A DNA stretch of 64,000 nt, from positions 14,262 through 78,261 of the forward strand of contig QNGE01000896.1 in assembly GCA_008508345.1 (NCBI GenBank). Direction: 5' to 3'. Source of the stretch: Paragonimus westermani. Lineage: Eukaryota; Platyhelminthes; Trematoda; Plagiorchiida; Troglotrematidae. Shown here piece after piece: positions 12,096-22,079 of the stretch. The notes beneath the pieces are model-generated. The model was not told the DNA's origin and did no database searches. It worked only from the letters and a program-made list of their open reading frames with translations. The position numbers were made by a program, and so were the translations under genes. Numbering within the stretch: position 1 is the stretch's first letter; each line of letters opens with the position of its first letter.

Positions 12096-12319
12096 CCGTC
12101 AGGTGCGTATTACGTGGAAAACCACCCAACTGTCTAACGCATCTCGACGTGTGAACCCGGCGCCTAAAAGTGAGTTCAGCAGAACTACGTCATGTACCCT
12201 TTAGTTATCAGACGCTCACTTCATGCGGCTCTCCAAACCGTCGGCTCAATTCTCCGTTTCCCCGAATAGGTCCCGAGTACAAAGCAAAATGCCACAACAA
12301 ACAATAGATGGGGTTATAT

Positions 12320-12720
12320 ATTCCGATAATCATAGCAAAAATAATGTCGAATAAGTTCTTTCTCAAAAATTCCGCTAGCACATTGTTTGCCATTGTAAAT
12401 GTTATAACCCAACATTTTCTCATCTAACGCGTGGAATTACATTCTCCTTTCCGATCCCCATATTATCCACTGAGCAAGGAAACTTTTCTACGACGGATGG
12501 GCGCACGGAACTTCGTCTTAGATGAACGGTTCGCGAGGTGTTCAACTTTTTGAAGTTTTCCGGGGAATCGACGAAATCCTGCGTTGGATTATGCTCAATC
12601 GTTCGCCGGATTTTGGGATTTTTCGCCCTGTCGCGCCAAAGCCGGCCTATCTTGACGTTTGACGGACTTCATTTTTATCCCATAATGGCAAAACACTCCA
12701 GAGATGTAGTTGAGCATTCT
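12320..12720 (+). repeat. Unknown repeat, right copy of inverted pair
   Basis: This is the plus-strand partner of 9990-10410. Similarity starts near ATAATCATAGCAAAAATAAT and runs through CTACGACGGATGG to the ATAATGGC-AAACAC segment near 12690. The two copies have diverged by substitutions and small indels. Its right end is about 70 bases from the 5' LTR of the Gypsy element at 12794. Confidence 0.65.
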
Positions 12721-12793
12721 TCACGGAGGGTCCTTGAACTATTTTAAGAAATGCTCATCACACGACCTTGTGGAAAGTAAATTAGTGTAGCGT

Positions 12794-13060
12794 TGTAAAG
12801 TGAAACCGAAACTAAGAGGACGCGCGTAGTACGTTGTAAAACTGCGGCTAATCACTCTCCCTCCCCATTGTGTTGCAGAGCCAGTGGTTTGTACAGTCGC
12901 CGAGGAGGAGGCACTAATTGAGGACAACTTGACTGATCGAACCGTGGCGTAATGCCCTATATCGTTTCTTACCGTTTCCTTACTTTTGTAGTAGTGTTAC
13001 GTGTTCCCCATAAACGGTTACCAACACACCCCTGTTCTCCTTCCTCACTGGTATATTACA
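12794..13060 (+). repeat. 5' LTR of Gypsy copy 1
   Basis: 267 bases beginning TGTAAAGTGAAACC and ending GTATATTACA. It matches 20409-20675 without indels. The internal region begins ATTTGTCGACCCTGCCAGG; I could not assign a primer-binding tRNA with confidence. Confidence 0.9.
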
Positions 13061-13094
13061 ATTTGTCGACCCTGCCAGGATCCAAAGAAGACAG

Positions 13095-13413
13095 ATGCCA
13101 GTAAAACTGGCGAAAGGTGATCAGAAACCCAACAAAGAAGACATGACCGACGCGATGACAGAGACAATGAACACTCTCACACGGGCGGTCGAAAATCTCT
13201 CTTTGTCACAGCCAGCGACTGCAGTGCCCCCTCTGCCGACGCCGGAGAAGTTTGTCCCAGGGATGCCGTATCGACGATGGGAGAGCATGGCAAAGCTCTA
13301 CATCGATCAGTTTCCAGCTGCTCGGACTAAAGTGGCCTTCCTTTGTATCCTGTCAGGTGATGCGCTGGATATTGTCTAGAACAGCCGAGTGATGGACGGT
13401 GAGATCGGTGACA
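13095..13413 (+). pseudogene. gag, 5' part (Gypsy copy 1)
   Basis: A 94-codon frame begins MPVKLAKGDQKP 34 bases after the 5' LTR, runs through a Thr/Glu/Pro-rich segment, and then YRRWESMAKLYIDQFPAART and LCILSGDALDIV, which fits a Gypsy capsid-type gag. A TAG at 13377 stops the frame. The reading continues as MDGEIGD up to the insertion point at 13417. Gag coding resumes in the same sense right after the nested element at 16536. Gag packages the element RNA in the cytoplasm (family knowledge). Confidence 0.75.
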
Positions 13414-13417
13414 GGAT

Positions 13418-13654
13418 TGTTGTATCTGTGTCTGATCCCCATCCACTACATGCCTTACGGACAATAACGACTATAGTGAGACCAAGTCACTCAGTAGAAG
13501 CGCATCGTGTATTGTCGCATTTACAAGCAATCGGATCATTTTAAAGTACATGGATGAGTTAGCCGTTGGTCCTTGAAGCCGCGACTAAACGGAACACTCT
13601 TGGAGCCTTGGCACGAGTGTGGGGCACACGGGCAGCCTTAACGCCTAAACAACA
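13418..13654 (+). repeat. Left terminal direct repeat of TRIM-like element
   Basis: Starts TGTTGTATCTGTG and ends CCTAAACAACA. The central part (about 13458-13628) is identical to the right copy. About ten differences and one 1-base indel are confined to the two ends. Confidence 0.85.
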
Positions 13655-13879
13655 ACAACACCACCACCTCCGCCTTAGCTCGAATGGCGGTCAGACCTGT
13701 AGCGTGTGTTCTGCGTGGGACAAAATGTAAATTGCCGACTCACAGGAGTATCCATTGATGCAGTAATGTAGGTTAGGTAATCACTTTCAGCCTCCTGTAC
13801 AAACTGATCCAAAAGACATTGAAAGAACACATCTATGACCGTTTGAACTGTATACTGCATAAGCGCATGAGCCTCAGCA
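13655..13879. other. Left internal segment of TRIM-like element
   Basis: 225 bases beginning with a short AAC/ACC run. They lack any recognisable gag or pol motif. A 61-codon minus-strand frame is probably chance. Confidence 0.5.
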
Positions 13880-13914
13880 GTAGTAGTGATAGTTGTAGTA
13901 GTAGTAGTAGTAGT
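13880..13914 (+). repeat. (TAG)n microsatellite, left of R2-like LINE
   Basis: An imperfect then perfect run of TAG units. It ends at a single unresolved base (N, 13915) and directly meets the truncated 5' end of the R2-like LINE. Confidence 0.9.
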
Positions 13915-13915
13915 N

Positions 13916-16066
13916 ATCTACGTGTCCAAAACATTTGACTCCATCTCGCAGGGCTCTATTATCAGATCGGCCCAGGCTTTTGGCGCCCCTCCACCTCTGA
14001 CACATCACATCGCGGACTCTTATCGCAATGCTTCCGTCACGCTTGGCAGCACCGTCCTCCGGTCCCAGAGTAGCGTTCGCCAGGGTGACCCGCTATCCCT
14101 GCTTTTGTTTATCATGCCGATGGATGAGGTGCGTGCTCCTTCCCGACCGGGGCTTGGCTACCACTTCCACGACACACTATCCAGCGGTTTTGCCTATGCC
14201 GACGATCTGATCCTCCTGGCTGAAGACCCCACGCAAGTCTCCGAGAAGCTTGCAGCCGTCGCTAGTGCTCTGGAATTATCCGGGCCGCAGATCAACACAC
14301 GTAAAACGAAGCTTATGGTCATTCGCGGTGATCACAAACACATCTCCAATGAGTCTATCCAGTTCGGTCCGGATACTATCAGCTAACTAAGCGCCATTGA
14401 CACGGTGACCTACCTAGGTATCCCGTTCACCTGAAAAGGTGAAGCTTTCACTAATCACCGTCTACAGCTTCGCACGATGCTGGACGAAACGACCAGAGCG
14501 CCCTTGAAGACGCATCAACGCTTGGATATGATGAGACAGCATTTGATCCCGAATATGATTCACTCGTTGACACTGAGTCGAGTGCACCGGAACACGCTCA
14601 AAGCAGTGGACTGTACCATTCGCCAGTTTGTTCGGCAGTGGCTGCGCCTTCCCAAGGACACACCCATCAGCTACATCCACACCCCAATTCGTTTGGGGGG
14701 TCTGGGCATCCCGAGTTTATCCACCACTATCCCCATCTCGCGCAAATCCCGACTGGAGAGACGGCTCTCTAGTCAACGTCCACTTCTGCGGAATGTGGTC
14801 AAAGACCATTCGTTTGGCCCTATCCTGTGGGAAGTAAACGTCCCGATGCGCGTCCAGGGTGTAGTGATGACGAGCAAGGAGGAAGCCCACGCTGCGTGGA
14901 CCGATAAGCTCTATCACTCGCTAGATGGCTGTGGTCTTCGGGAAGTATCACACTCTCCACTCTCCAATCGTTGACTGTTCAATCCAGATCGCATCTTTCC
15001 CGGGATTTTTATTCGTGCTATCCAGCTTAGGTGTAGTCTGCTGCGGACCAAGGTCCGAAATTCACGAGATGACTAAAGCGGCCAGTCAGTTCTCTGTCGT
15101 GACAACTGCGGTCAACCAGAAAGCCTCGTTCATATTCTGCAATCATGCTGGATCACTCACAATGCGCGTTGTGCTCGACATAACCGCGTGGATAAAGACC
15201 TGGCGAGACGACTGCGTAACTTGAGCTTTACAGTCTTCGAGGAGCTGCAAGTACCAACGGCGAGCTCGTTCATCAAACCCGATGTGATCGCGGTTCGTGG
15301 CGGCGCTGCTGTGATGCTTGATGTCAGTATAGTGGATGACTATCGTTGCCAACTTGCCTGGATCGACAAGATTGCGAAATACGGTATTAACTCCCATAAA
15401 GCTGCCATTTTGTCCACCCTCCATACCATGAGTTGTGAGGTAAACTCTGTCTCTCATTCACCCGTGATTATTTCTTTTCGCGGAATCATGTTCCCTTCTT
15501 CATGTAGCGCTATTCTTTGACTCGGATTGCCTTCCTATGCAGTCACGGATCTATGTTTACTAATTGTTCTTGGTTCCCTGAAAACCTACGACACCTATAT
15601 GCGGGGAACCTGGCGTTGACTGTTGCTACCTCCCTGACAGTCGTCTCCCTATGAAGTACATTCCGTCCCGATGCGTAAGCCTTGACTGTGATAGCACCTT
15701 TGTGCCCTGAAGAGCCTGTGATTTTGTGGGATTTACTCTGTATAATATTTCATCTTTACCGAGTTTTTCTCTCTCCTATCATGTGCCTCCACTTTTCTGC
15801 ACACTGTTTGGTACACACCCTTAAACTTTTTTGTTTGATGTTTGAACTATTAATGCTTGTCATTCTTATGCGAGGATCTGTTAACTGTGCAATGTTGCCG
15901 ACTACGCCGCGCATAACACTTGACTGTGAGGTTGTTTCTGCATACTCTCCATTCCATTCCTCTTCTTCCACATTGGTGTCGCCGCTTGTTCTTTCTGTGC
16001 AAGAAGCTGTGTAAATTGCTCTTCAAAATAAACCATATAGTGGTAGTAGTAGTAGTAGTAGTAGTA
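13916..16066 (+). mobile_element. R2-like LINE with restriction-like endonuclease, 5' truncated
   Basis: The reading opens at RT motif A (VSKTFDSIS) and continues with SSVRQGDPLSLLLFIMPMDE (14070) and the catalytic box FAYADDLILLAED (14190). After a stop come TVTYLGIPFT, the helical thumb (14477-14680), and RLGGLGIPSLS, a typical R2-group phrase. A frameshifted Cys/His segment (ITHNARCARHNRVDKDLARR, about 15140-15200) precedes KPDVIAVRGGAAVMLD (15277-15324). This is the PD-x12-D motif of the restriction-like endonuclease used by R2, R4 and related clades. A 3' UTR follows, with AATAAA at 16027-16032 and a (TAG)n tail at 16044-16065. Stops and frameshifts make it inactive. The zinc-finger N-terminus and RT motifs before A are missing. 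Confidence 0.85.
16044..16065 (+). repeat. (TAG)n tail of R2-like LINE
   Basis: A perfect TAG run sits 12 bases after the AATAAA of the LINE. It mirrors the TAG run at the other end of the LINE, as expected for insertion into, or tailing with, a TAG microsatellite. Confidence 0.85.
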
Positions 16067-16299
16067 CAACGCATCCAATCAGTTTCGGTTGGCGGTATGA
16101 CGGCATCACGCCAATGCGATTCCGAAAGTTGCAGATTGGTCCGTTTAAAATGAACGAAGCAGCTCGGAACGGCCGTCGGCAAATAGAATGAATCACCAGT
16201 ATCTTTTGCAAGCTAGCAGAACGGTACGGGATCGGGTGCAAGTATTGCAGATCGAACACAGCTGCAGGCCAAGGCAATTTATCCTGCTCGCGACGCCAT
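16067..16299. other. Right internal segment of TRIM-like element
   Basis: 233 bases between the TAG tail and the right terminal repeat. No coding motif is visible. No clear polypurine tract directly precedes the right terminal repeat, which is odd for an LTR element. Confidence 0.5.
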
Positions 16300-16535
16300 T
16301 GTTGTATCTGTCTCCGATCCCCATCCGCTACATACCTTACGGACAATAACGACTATAGTGAGACCAAGTCACTCAGTAGAAGCGCATCGTGTATTGTCGC
16401 ATTTACAAGCAATCGGATCATTTTAAAGTACATGGATGAGTTAGCCGTTGGTCCTTGAAGCCGCGACTAAACGGAACACTCTTGGAGCCTTGGCACGAGT
16501 GTGGGGCACACAGGCGTCCTTGCGCCTATACAACA
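16300..16535 (+). repeat. Right terminal direct repeat of TRIM-like element
   Basis: Starts TGTTGTATCTGTC and ends CGCCTATACAACA. The first and last eight bases are perfect inverted complements (TGTTGTAT and ATACAACA). It is followed by AGGACC, where gag coding resumes. Confidence 0.85.
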
Positions 16536-17033
16536 AGGACCTTCCAAGAGCTCCGCCAATTGTTAGACTTATCTAGGTTGCCAGCACAATTGAGGAAACA
16601 GTTTCAATGAAGACGTAAACAAGCAGGCGAGTGGGTCGGTGCGTTTGTGAGGGACCTGAGATACCTCGCCGAGCGGGCGTATGATGGTGAGTCCATCCAA
16701 TAACAAGACAAACGAGTATTGGAACAGTTGGCCATTGGGGTGACTAGCATGAGTATCAAGCGTGAGCTCCTGCTGCATCCTCCAACCGCATTGGACGCGG
16801 CACTGAAAGTTGCAGGGGACTTAGAGAGAGTTGACGTTGCCCTTGAGACTCCGACGGTGCCGTGCTTCACGCTGCACAATGAACGCCGTCCACTAGCTTA
16901 TCGTCGTACATGGTACCATGGTCAGGCACCAAATTCCAGAGGCCCCCGTGGACCGACCCCCGTCCACCTTCGCTCACATCCCGGACGTGGAGCCTCATAC
17001 CGTGGTTGGAATTATCGGCACTATACTTCTTAG
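16536..17033 (+). pseudogene. gag, 3' part (Gypsy copy 1)
   Basis: Coding resumes immediately after the nested element with TFQELRQLL, then AGEWVGAFVRDLRYLAERAY, an uncertain frame change near 16700, and LEQLAIGVTSMSIKRELLL. It ends in an Arg/Pro/His-rich tail (RRPLAYRRTWYHG, SHPGRGASYRGWNYR). The order and composition fit a capsid C-terminal domain followed by a basic nucleic-acid-binding tail. I do not see a clear CCHC zinc knuckle. Stops interrupt the frame. Confidence 0.75.
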
Positions 17034-17109
17034 CGACGGCGACGGTACATAACCTCACGTGAGCGAATTTATAATAAAATATGTGTTCCATCAGCAATCA
17101 GTCCGTGTT

Positions 17110-17555
17110 TAACCTCGGCTTTTGCCGTAGAGTTAAAGATTAGGGACACCATTATTGTGGGGTTGTTAGATACGGGGGCAGCATGCAGCTTGTTTAGATT
17201 AGATGTGGTTAGTAGACTCGGCTACCACAAATTAAAGCCCTGTAGCTGGAAGCTGACCACCGCCGACGGTTCATACATGAGTACCCAAGGATTGATAACA
17301 TCTGTGGTAAAGGTAGCTAACCAGACACTCCGACACAAATTCGTGGTGGCTCCGGGCCTTCCAGTTAGCTGCATAATCGGGATTAACCTCTTAAGGCGTC
17401 TCGGATGCTTTCTAGACCTAGCAAAACGTCAGTTGGTTACGCCATCATGCACGGTGTTTCTCAGATCATTGTACGAACATAATTGCACCGAATTCACTCT
17501 GTATATCGCTCCGGGAGATGTCGGGTCACAAATCGAAGCGGTACTCAAGGGATAA
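17110..17555 (+). pseudogene. Aspartic protease domain (Gypsy copy 1 pol)
   Basis: A frame open for more than 130 codons carries GLLDTGAACSLFRLDVV near 17160. This is the DTGA active-site motif of retroelement aspartic proteases. A conserved hydrophobic IIGINLLRRLGC at about 17375 corresponds to the second half (ILG-D-L type). The protease would cut the Gag-Pol polyprotein (family knowledge). A stop at 17553 and frame changes separate it from the RT downstream. Confidence 0.88.
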
Positions 17556-17729
17556 GGGTGCTGTGATGACACCCAAAACACAGCTAAGTTGAAGAAGGTA
17601 ATTCTTGATCACACTGACGCGTTCGCCTGGAGTAGAAACGACCTGTGGCGAACGAGGGTGCTGAAACACAAAATAGACACAGGAAAACTCTCCCCCAATA
17701 AAGACGGCACACAAAAGAATCCCAGTGGC

Positions 17730-18501
17730 GCCACAAGAAGAAGTGTCCAAGATGAATAATGAGATGCTTCAGAAAAATGTAATTCAGCCATCGAACTCCC
17801 CATGGTCCTCTCCTGTGGTGCTGGTCAAGAAGAAAGACGGTCGATTACGACTTGTGTTGATTAAGGGAAATTAAATAAAGTTACCATTAAGGATACGTTT
17901 CAGTTGCCCCTCATCGATGATTTGTTTGATGCTCTGGGAAGTTTCATCTATTTAACACGCTGGATTTAGCCTCGGGCTATTGGTAGGTAGAAGTAGAAGA
18001 ATCAGACCGGGCTAAAACGGCGTTCTTGGGACCACATGACCGTATGGGTTCCAAGAAATGCCCTTTGGGTTATCATATGCCCCTGCCACATTCCAGCGTT
18101 TAATGCAGCAAGTATTGAGTGATCTCATTCTCCATCGGTGCCTCTTTTACCTGGATGATGTTATCGTCCACGGGAAGACAAGCGTGGAACACCTGAAAAA
18201 TTTAGCCAACTTTTTTGAAAGGCTGTCGCAAGTAGGTCTGACGCTTAACCCTTCAAAGTGTCAGTTAATGCGAAATGAAGTGACATATCTGGGACACGTG
18301 ATTTCTGGGGGCGCCATTCGAACAGACCCGAAGAGAGTTAAGCAGGTTATGACCTGGCCCACACAGCAAAATACTGAGGAGGTACATCGTTTTCTGGACC
18401 TCGCTTCGTATTATAGAAGATTTATACCGGGATTCGCACTTATCACCAGCCCACTGCACACCCTCCTAAAAAATCGAAAGTTCGAATGGTCCGAAGAATG
18501 A
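17730..18501 (+). pseudogene. Reverse transcriptase domain (Gypsy copy 1 pol)
   Basis: The N-terminal RT segment reads VIQPSNSPWSSPVVLVKKKD (about 17780-17840). Stops and frameshifts follow across the motif A region. From 18058 the frame is open for 147 codons: MPFGLSYAPATFQRLMQQ, then FYLDDVIVHGKT with the catalytic Asp-Asp (about 18150), LTLNPSKCQ, VTYLGHVISGGAI and LASYYRRFIPGFA. All are standard Ty3/Gypsy RT motifs in the right order. The copy is inactive because the front part is broken and a TGA at 18499 ends the frame before RNase H. Confidence 0.92.
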
Positions 18502-18965
18502 GAAGCAGCGTTCGGGACCCTCCGACGTTCTTTATGTTCCGCACCCATCTTGTCACTGCCAGACTTGTTGCCTGCAGCCGGTGGTTACATTTTAGACACT
18601 GATGCTAGTGACTATGCCGTCGGGGCCGTATTATCACAAAAAATGCTGATGGGCACGAGTGAGTGATCGTTTATGGGAGCCGCGTTCTTAGCAAAAGAGA
18701 ACGCAGTTATTGCACGACGAGGAAGCAGATGCCAGCCCTGGTTTTCTTTGGATAACATTTCCGGCACTACTTGTTGGGCAGGCGGTTTACCGTTCGCACT
18801 GACCATCAATCTCTCCGTTGGCTACAGAACTTTAAGGACTCGGAAGGCCAGATTACTCGCTGGCAGGGGATTCTTCAAGAATATGACTTTGAGTGTGAAC
18901 ATAGAGCTGGGAAAAGTCACGCTAATGCAGATGCGTTATCCAGAAAACCCGGGCGTGCTCATGGA
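18502..18965 (+). pseudogene. RNase H domain (Gypsy copy 1 pol)
   Basis: DTDASDYAVGAVLSQ at about 18597-18641 is the RNase H active-site start of Gypsy elements. After a frame change, LGRRFTVRTDHQSLRWLQ (about 18774), ITRWQGILQEYDFE and AGKSHANADALSRKP follow. The spacing is normal for RNase H plus connection. At least two frameshifts are present. Confidence 0.88.
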
Positions 18966-19179
18966 AATTGCCCGTCTTGTAGTACGCAACACGTAACGCT
19001 AGTCACACTGCAAGGCGCGGACTATGGACGATGACAGACAGCCCAAGCGTCCGACCCCGAAACTGCCCTTATTTACGAGAGACAACGGGACGAGGGTAGC
19101 AGATTCAAAAATAAAGAGATGGAAGGGAAATGTCACGCGAGTCGCTGCCTGTGGGCAATGTGAGACCACTTGGCGATGA

Positions 19180-20394
19180 GCGAGGATGTTTCGGTCTTCG
19201 ATTACGGGCCTAACTATTGCAAAAGAATCGTTGTCCCACAATCAATGGTGGACAAAGTTTCAGAAGACCTCCATAGAGAGCTGGGATATGCCGGAATAAA
19301 CAATCTGGACGCAGCAGCTAGACAACGTTTTCGCGTCGTGATGTAAGGAACTTCTGCCGTCGGTGTGAAAAATGTGGCAGTTTCAAGGATCCAAAGAACA
19401 AACAGAAAGCCCCACTTCAGCCAATACATACTGGCCATCAAGATGAATTAGTTGGTTTATACATCATAGGCCCCCTGACAGAGACGTCAAGAGGCGAACG
19501 GTATGTCCTTGTGTTGTTAGACTATTTTACAAAATGGTGTGAAGCAATACCCTTATCCCACATTGAGGCGAAAACAGTTGGCAATGCGATCGTTGAGCAC
19601 TGGGTGTGCCACTCGGGAGCGCCGAGCAGCTGCACTCTGAATAGGGGTGCAATTTCGAAAGCGTGTTATTGTAAGAAATCTGTCGGATCCTAGGAATTGA
19701 TAAAACATGAACGACCGCCTATCACCCCCAAAGCAACGGACAAGTGGAAAGTACCAATCGCTCACTTCTGCAATTGCCAAAAGCGAATTTAGATCGCAAC
19801 CCGCTCGATTGGGATCTGGCGATTCCAAGGTGTGTACTAGCCTATCGCAGCTGTGTTCATGCGTACATTAAACAAACCCCTCATTTCCTCTGGACTTGCC
19901 GAGAAATCCGACTGCCTTCCGATATCTGTCTGTCCTCGGACGTCCGAATACAGCCCACGGTAGCGGAATGTTTGCAAGCTAATCGGTACGTTACGGTTAG
20001 CACACGAAATGACGAGAACACAATTACAAAGTGCACGCCGGCATCAGAAGAAAAACTATGATAAAAATGTATTCGGGGCCCCCTTGAGACCCGGGGATAA
20101 GGTAGGGTTACACAGGAAACGATGCTTTCAGGTCTCCCTGAAAAACTGCAGACACAATGGAAAGGACCGTTTGTCGTAGAACTTGTAACATCTGACTCAA
20201 CTTGTTTAATAAGAGATCCGACATCCAAAAATAGTCTACCAATGGTCGTCCACTACAACCGCCTGAAGCCACTCATGGATAACGCGGACAATTATTTGCG
20301 AGGAGGAGCTACAGAAGGTGTGCCCGAGTTAGGGTCAGAGGACGATGTTCCGCCAGATGGGGGCCTGCGTATGACATCGAGGACGCTGCCTTAG
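19180..20394 (+). pseudogene. Integrase and C-terminal GPY/F-type domain (Gypsy copy 1 pol)
   Basis: An HHCC-type zinc region is visible in pieces: HRELGYAGINNLDAAARQRF and, in another frame, FCRRCEKCGSFKDPKNKQK. The catalytic core follows with VLLDYFTKWCEAIPLS (19505) and a degraded second-Asp region (CTLNRGA in place of the usual Ser-Asp-Arg-Gly). Then come QVESTNRSLLQL near 19735 and DWDLAIPRCVLAYRS. The C-terminal domain (20122-20394) has KLQTQWKGPFVVELV and VVHYNRLKPL, a GPY/F module. Stops and frameshifts are numerous. The final stop is 14 bases before the 3' LTR. Confidence 0.88.
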
Positions 20395-20408
20395 GTAGTA
20401 AGAGATAG

Positions 20409-20675
20409 TGTAAAGTGAAACCGAAACTAAGAGGACGCGCGTAGTACGTTTTAAAACTGCGGCTATTCACTCTCCCTCCCCATTGTGTTGCAGAGAATGT
20501 GGTTTGCACAGTCACCGAGGAAGAGGCCCCAATTGAAGACAACTTGACTGATCGAACCGTGGCGTAATGCCCTATATCGTTTCTTACCGTTTCCTTACTT
20601 TTGTAGTAGTGTTACGTGTTCCCCATAAACGGTTACCAACACACCCCTGTTCTCCTTCCTCACCGGTATATTCCA
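20409..20675 (+). repeat. 3' LTR of Gypsy copy 1
   Basis: 267 bases beginning TGTAAAGTGAAACC and ending GTATATTCCA, matching the 5' LTR without indels. It is followed by AGCAT, the probable target-site duplication of AGCGT on the left. Confidence 0.9.
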
Positions 20676-21959
20676 AGCATCCCATTTATTCGAGACTAAA
20701 TCTGTGAATCGACCGAACTATCTTCCTACATTCATTTGCATTCTGACCACCTCCTTCTTGGCGGAAAATTCATGTTTTACTACCAAGTACTTCTTCGTTT
20801 TTGTATGGTTTGTTAGTAGCTGTAATGATCGCGCATAACCCAGCGTGCTTCTCACATATGCGTTGATAAATATATAATATTATAACTTTCAAATTGACGC
20901 GATAAAGCTGAAGCCTCCGGATCATATTCCAACTGACTGATGGGAACAAGAGGGACGGAATACCCACTGGTAAACACCTAGAGAGGATAAAGTTGGTGGT
21001 AAATCACTCCTGACGATTTAGGGGTAATTCACTCAGCAAAACAAGCTCGACAACCTTGTCATAGCTTATTAAGATGGTCGGGTTAGCCGGACTATCTTCC
21101 AAGCATCAGAAAAGGTGATCGAAAGAATTGGGATTTTTACGATACTTTTTAACAAAATTAAAACAAAAGTGCTATCTCAAATTAAATGTGAATTAGTCTG
21201 ATACACGACCTGTTGACAGTAGGGCGCTCAAGACAGAGTAACCAGACACGAGCCCGCAAATAGCTTTCAATCAGCGGGAAATAAGTATATTAAAACAATC
21301 GAGTGTAAATGAAGTTGGAATCTTGTCAAACGGTATCAAGGAAGGAGGTGTTGATAGGTAGACGTTGATAGTTGTGGGAAAGAAGAAAGCGAACACTGTG
21401 CAATTATGGCGCAAAATTCATCACGATCGTTTAGTGCACACAGCAGAGGCTAATAGCGGCAAATTTAGGATCAGTTCTTTAAAATCAAAACAAACACGCC
21501 TCAACGAATCCATTGCCCCGCACCATTAAAAGCGAAGGTCACAAACTCATCAGACAAAACCTCAACAGATCTAATATTAGGCCTTAAACGTCACTTCGGC
21601 TTTCCACACAATCTCGCGAAAGCCATTGGAGGGCAGGGCACTGGAAGTTCTACAACAACTCCTCACCTACCAGAATTACCCTCCGTCATGTTCCTCCAGG
21701 AGACACAACTGTCTGATATCATACCTTGAAACACCATGTGGCGTTTTCACGGGCATTTATCCTACGTGACTCTGATCCTGGGGATGCAATGACAATCATG
21801 CCTTTCGGCCAAACACTCCGGAGAGTTGATTTACCACAAAAGAGGAGGGTGTCCCATGCCTGCTAGTCACACACTTTACCAACAGCCACAAGCTTACAGT
21901 CCAGGAAGTTATTCACTTCGCCTGCTGCCTCCAAAATACGCATAGCGCTCTGATAATAC
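20676..21959. other. No gene recognised between two Gypsy copies
   Basis: The first 800 bases show no coding signature. From about 21590, scattered fragments may belong to the start of the second Gypsy gag, but the frame is too broken to call. I could not find a 5' LTR for the second copy here. Confidence 0.35.
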
Positions 21960-22079
21960 AACTTCGTCGGTTAGAAGACGCCACTGGAAGATGAACCTGT
22001 GACATCGCGTTAGACGAAGGCATTTTACAAAGCGAGACCACTGAGGAGTCGTTTGGAAGAATTCGACGGTATCTGACCA

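Larger units (their letters stand above)
13418..16535 (+). mobile_element. Miniature LTR element (TRIM-like) nested in gag, itself interrupted
   Basis: This insertion is bounded by direct repeats of about 237 bases (13418-13654 and 16300-16535). They begin TGTTGTAT; the right copy ends ATACAACA and the left copy AAACAACA, giving LTR-like short inverted ends. AGGAT precedes the left copy and AGGAC follows the right one, which looks like a 5-bp target duplication with one change. The gag frame runs correctly across the empty site. Leaving out the R2-like LINE inside it, the internal region is only about 450-500 bases with no recognisable gag or pol. That is the layout of a terminal-repeat retrotransposon in miniature (TRIM). 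Whether a larger partner supplies its proteins cannot be seen here. Strand is arbitrary. Confidence 0.8.
12794..20675 (+). mobile_element. Ty3/Gypsy LTR retrotransposon (copy 1), with nested insertions
   Basis: A complete though dead Gypsy element of 7.9 kb. It has two 267-base LTRs starting TG and ending CA, and the internal order gag, aspartic protease, reverse transcriptase, RNase H, integrase, which is the Ty3/Gypsy order. The base pairs AGCGT before the left LTR and AGCAT after the right LTR look like a 5-bp target-site duplication with one change. By eye the LTRs differ at about 13 of 267 positions (about 95% identical). Gag is split by a 3.1-kb nested insertion (13418-16535). Pol contains many stops and frameshifts. 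Retrotransposition by reverse transcription and integrase-mediated insertion is family knowledge. Confidence 0.92.

Noticed and set aside
15682..16014. Plus-strand frame of 110 codons after the R2-like endonuclease
   Set aside because: It lies after the end of the endonuclease domain and before AATAAA and the TAG tail, so it is 3' UTR of the LINE.
20676..21600. LTR of the second Gypsy copy
   Set aside because: I compared this flank with 25100-25800 by eye and found no repeated block with TG/CA ends, so no LTR is called.
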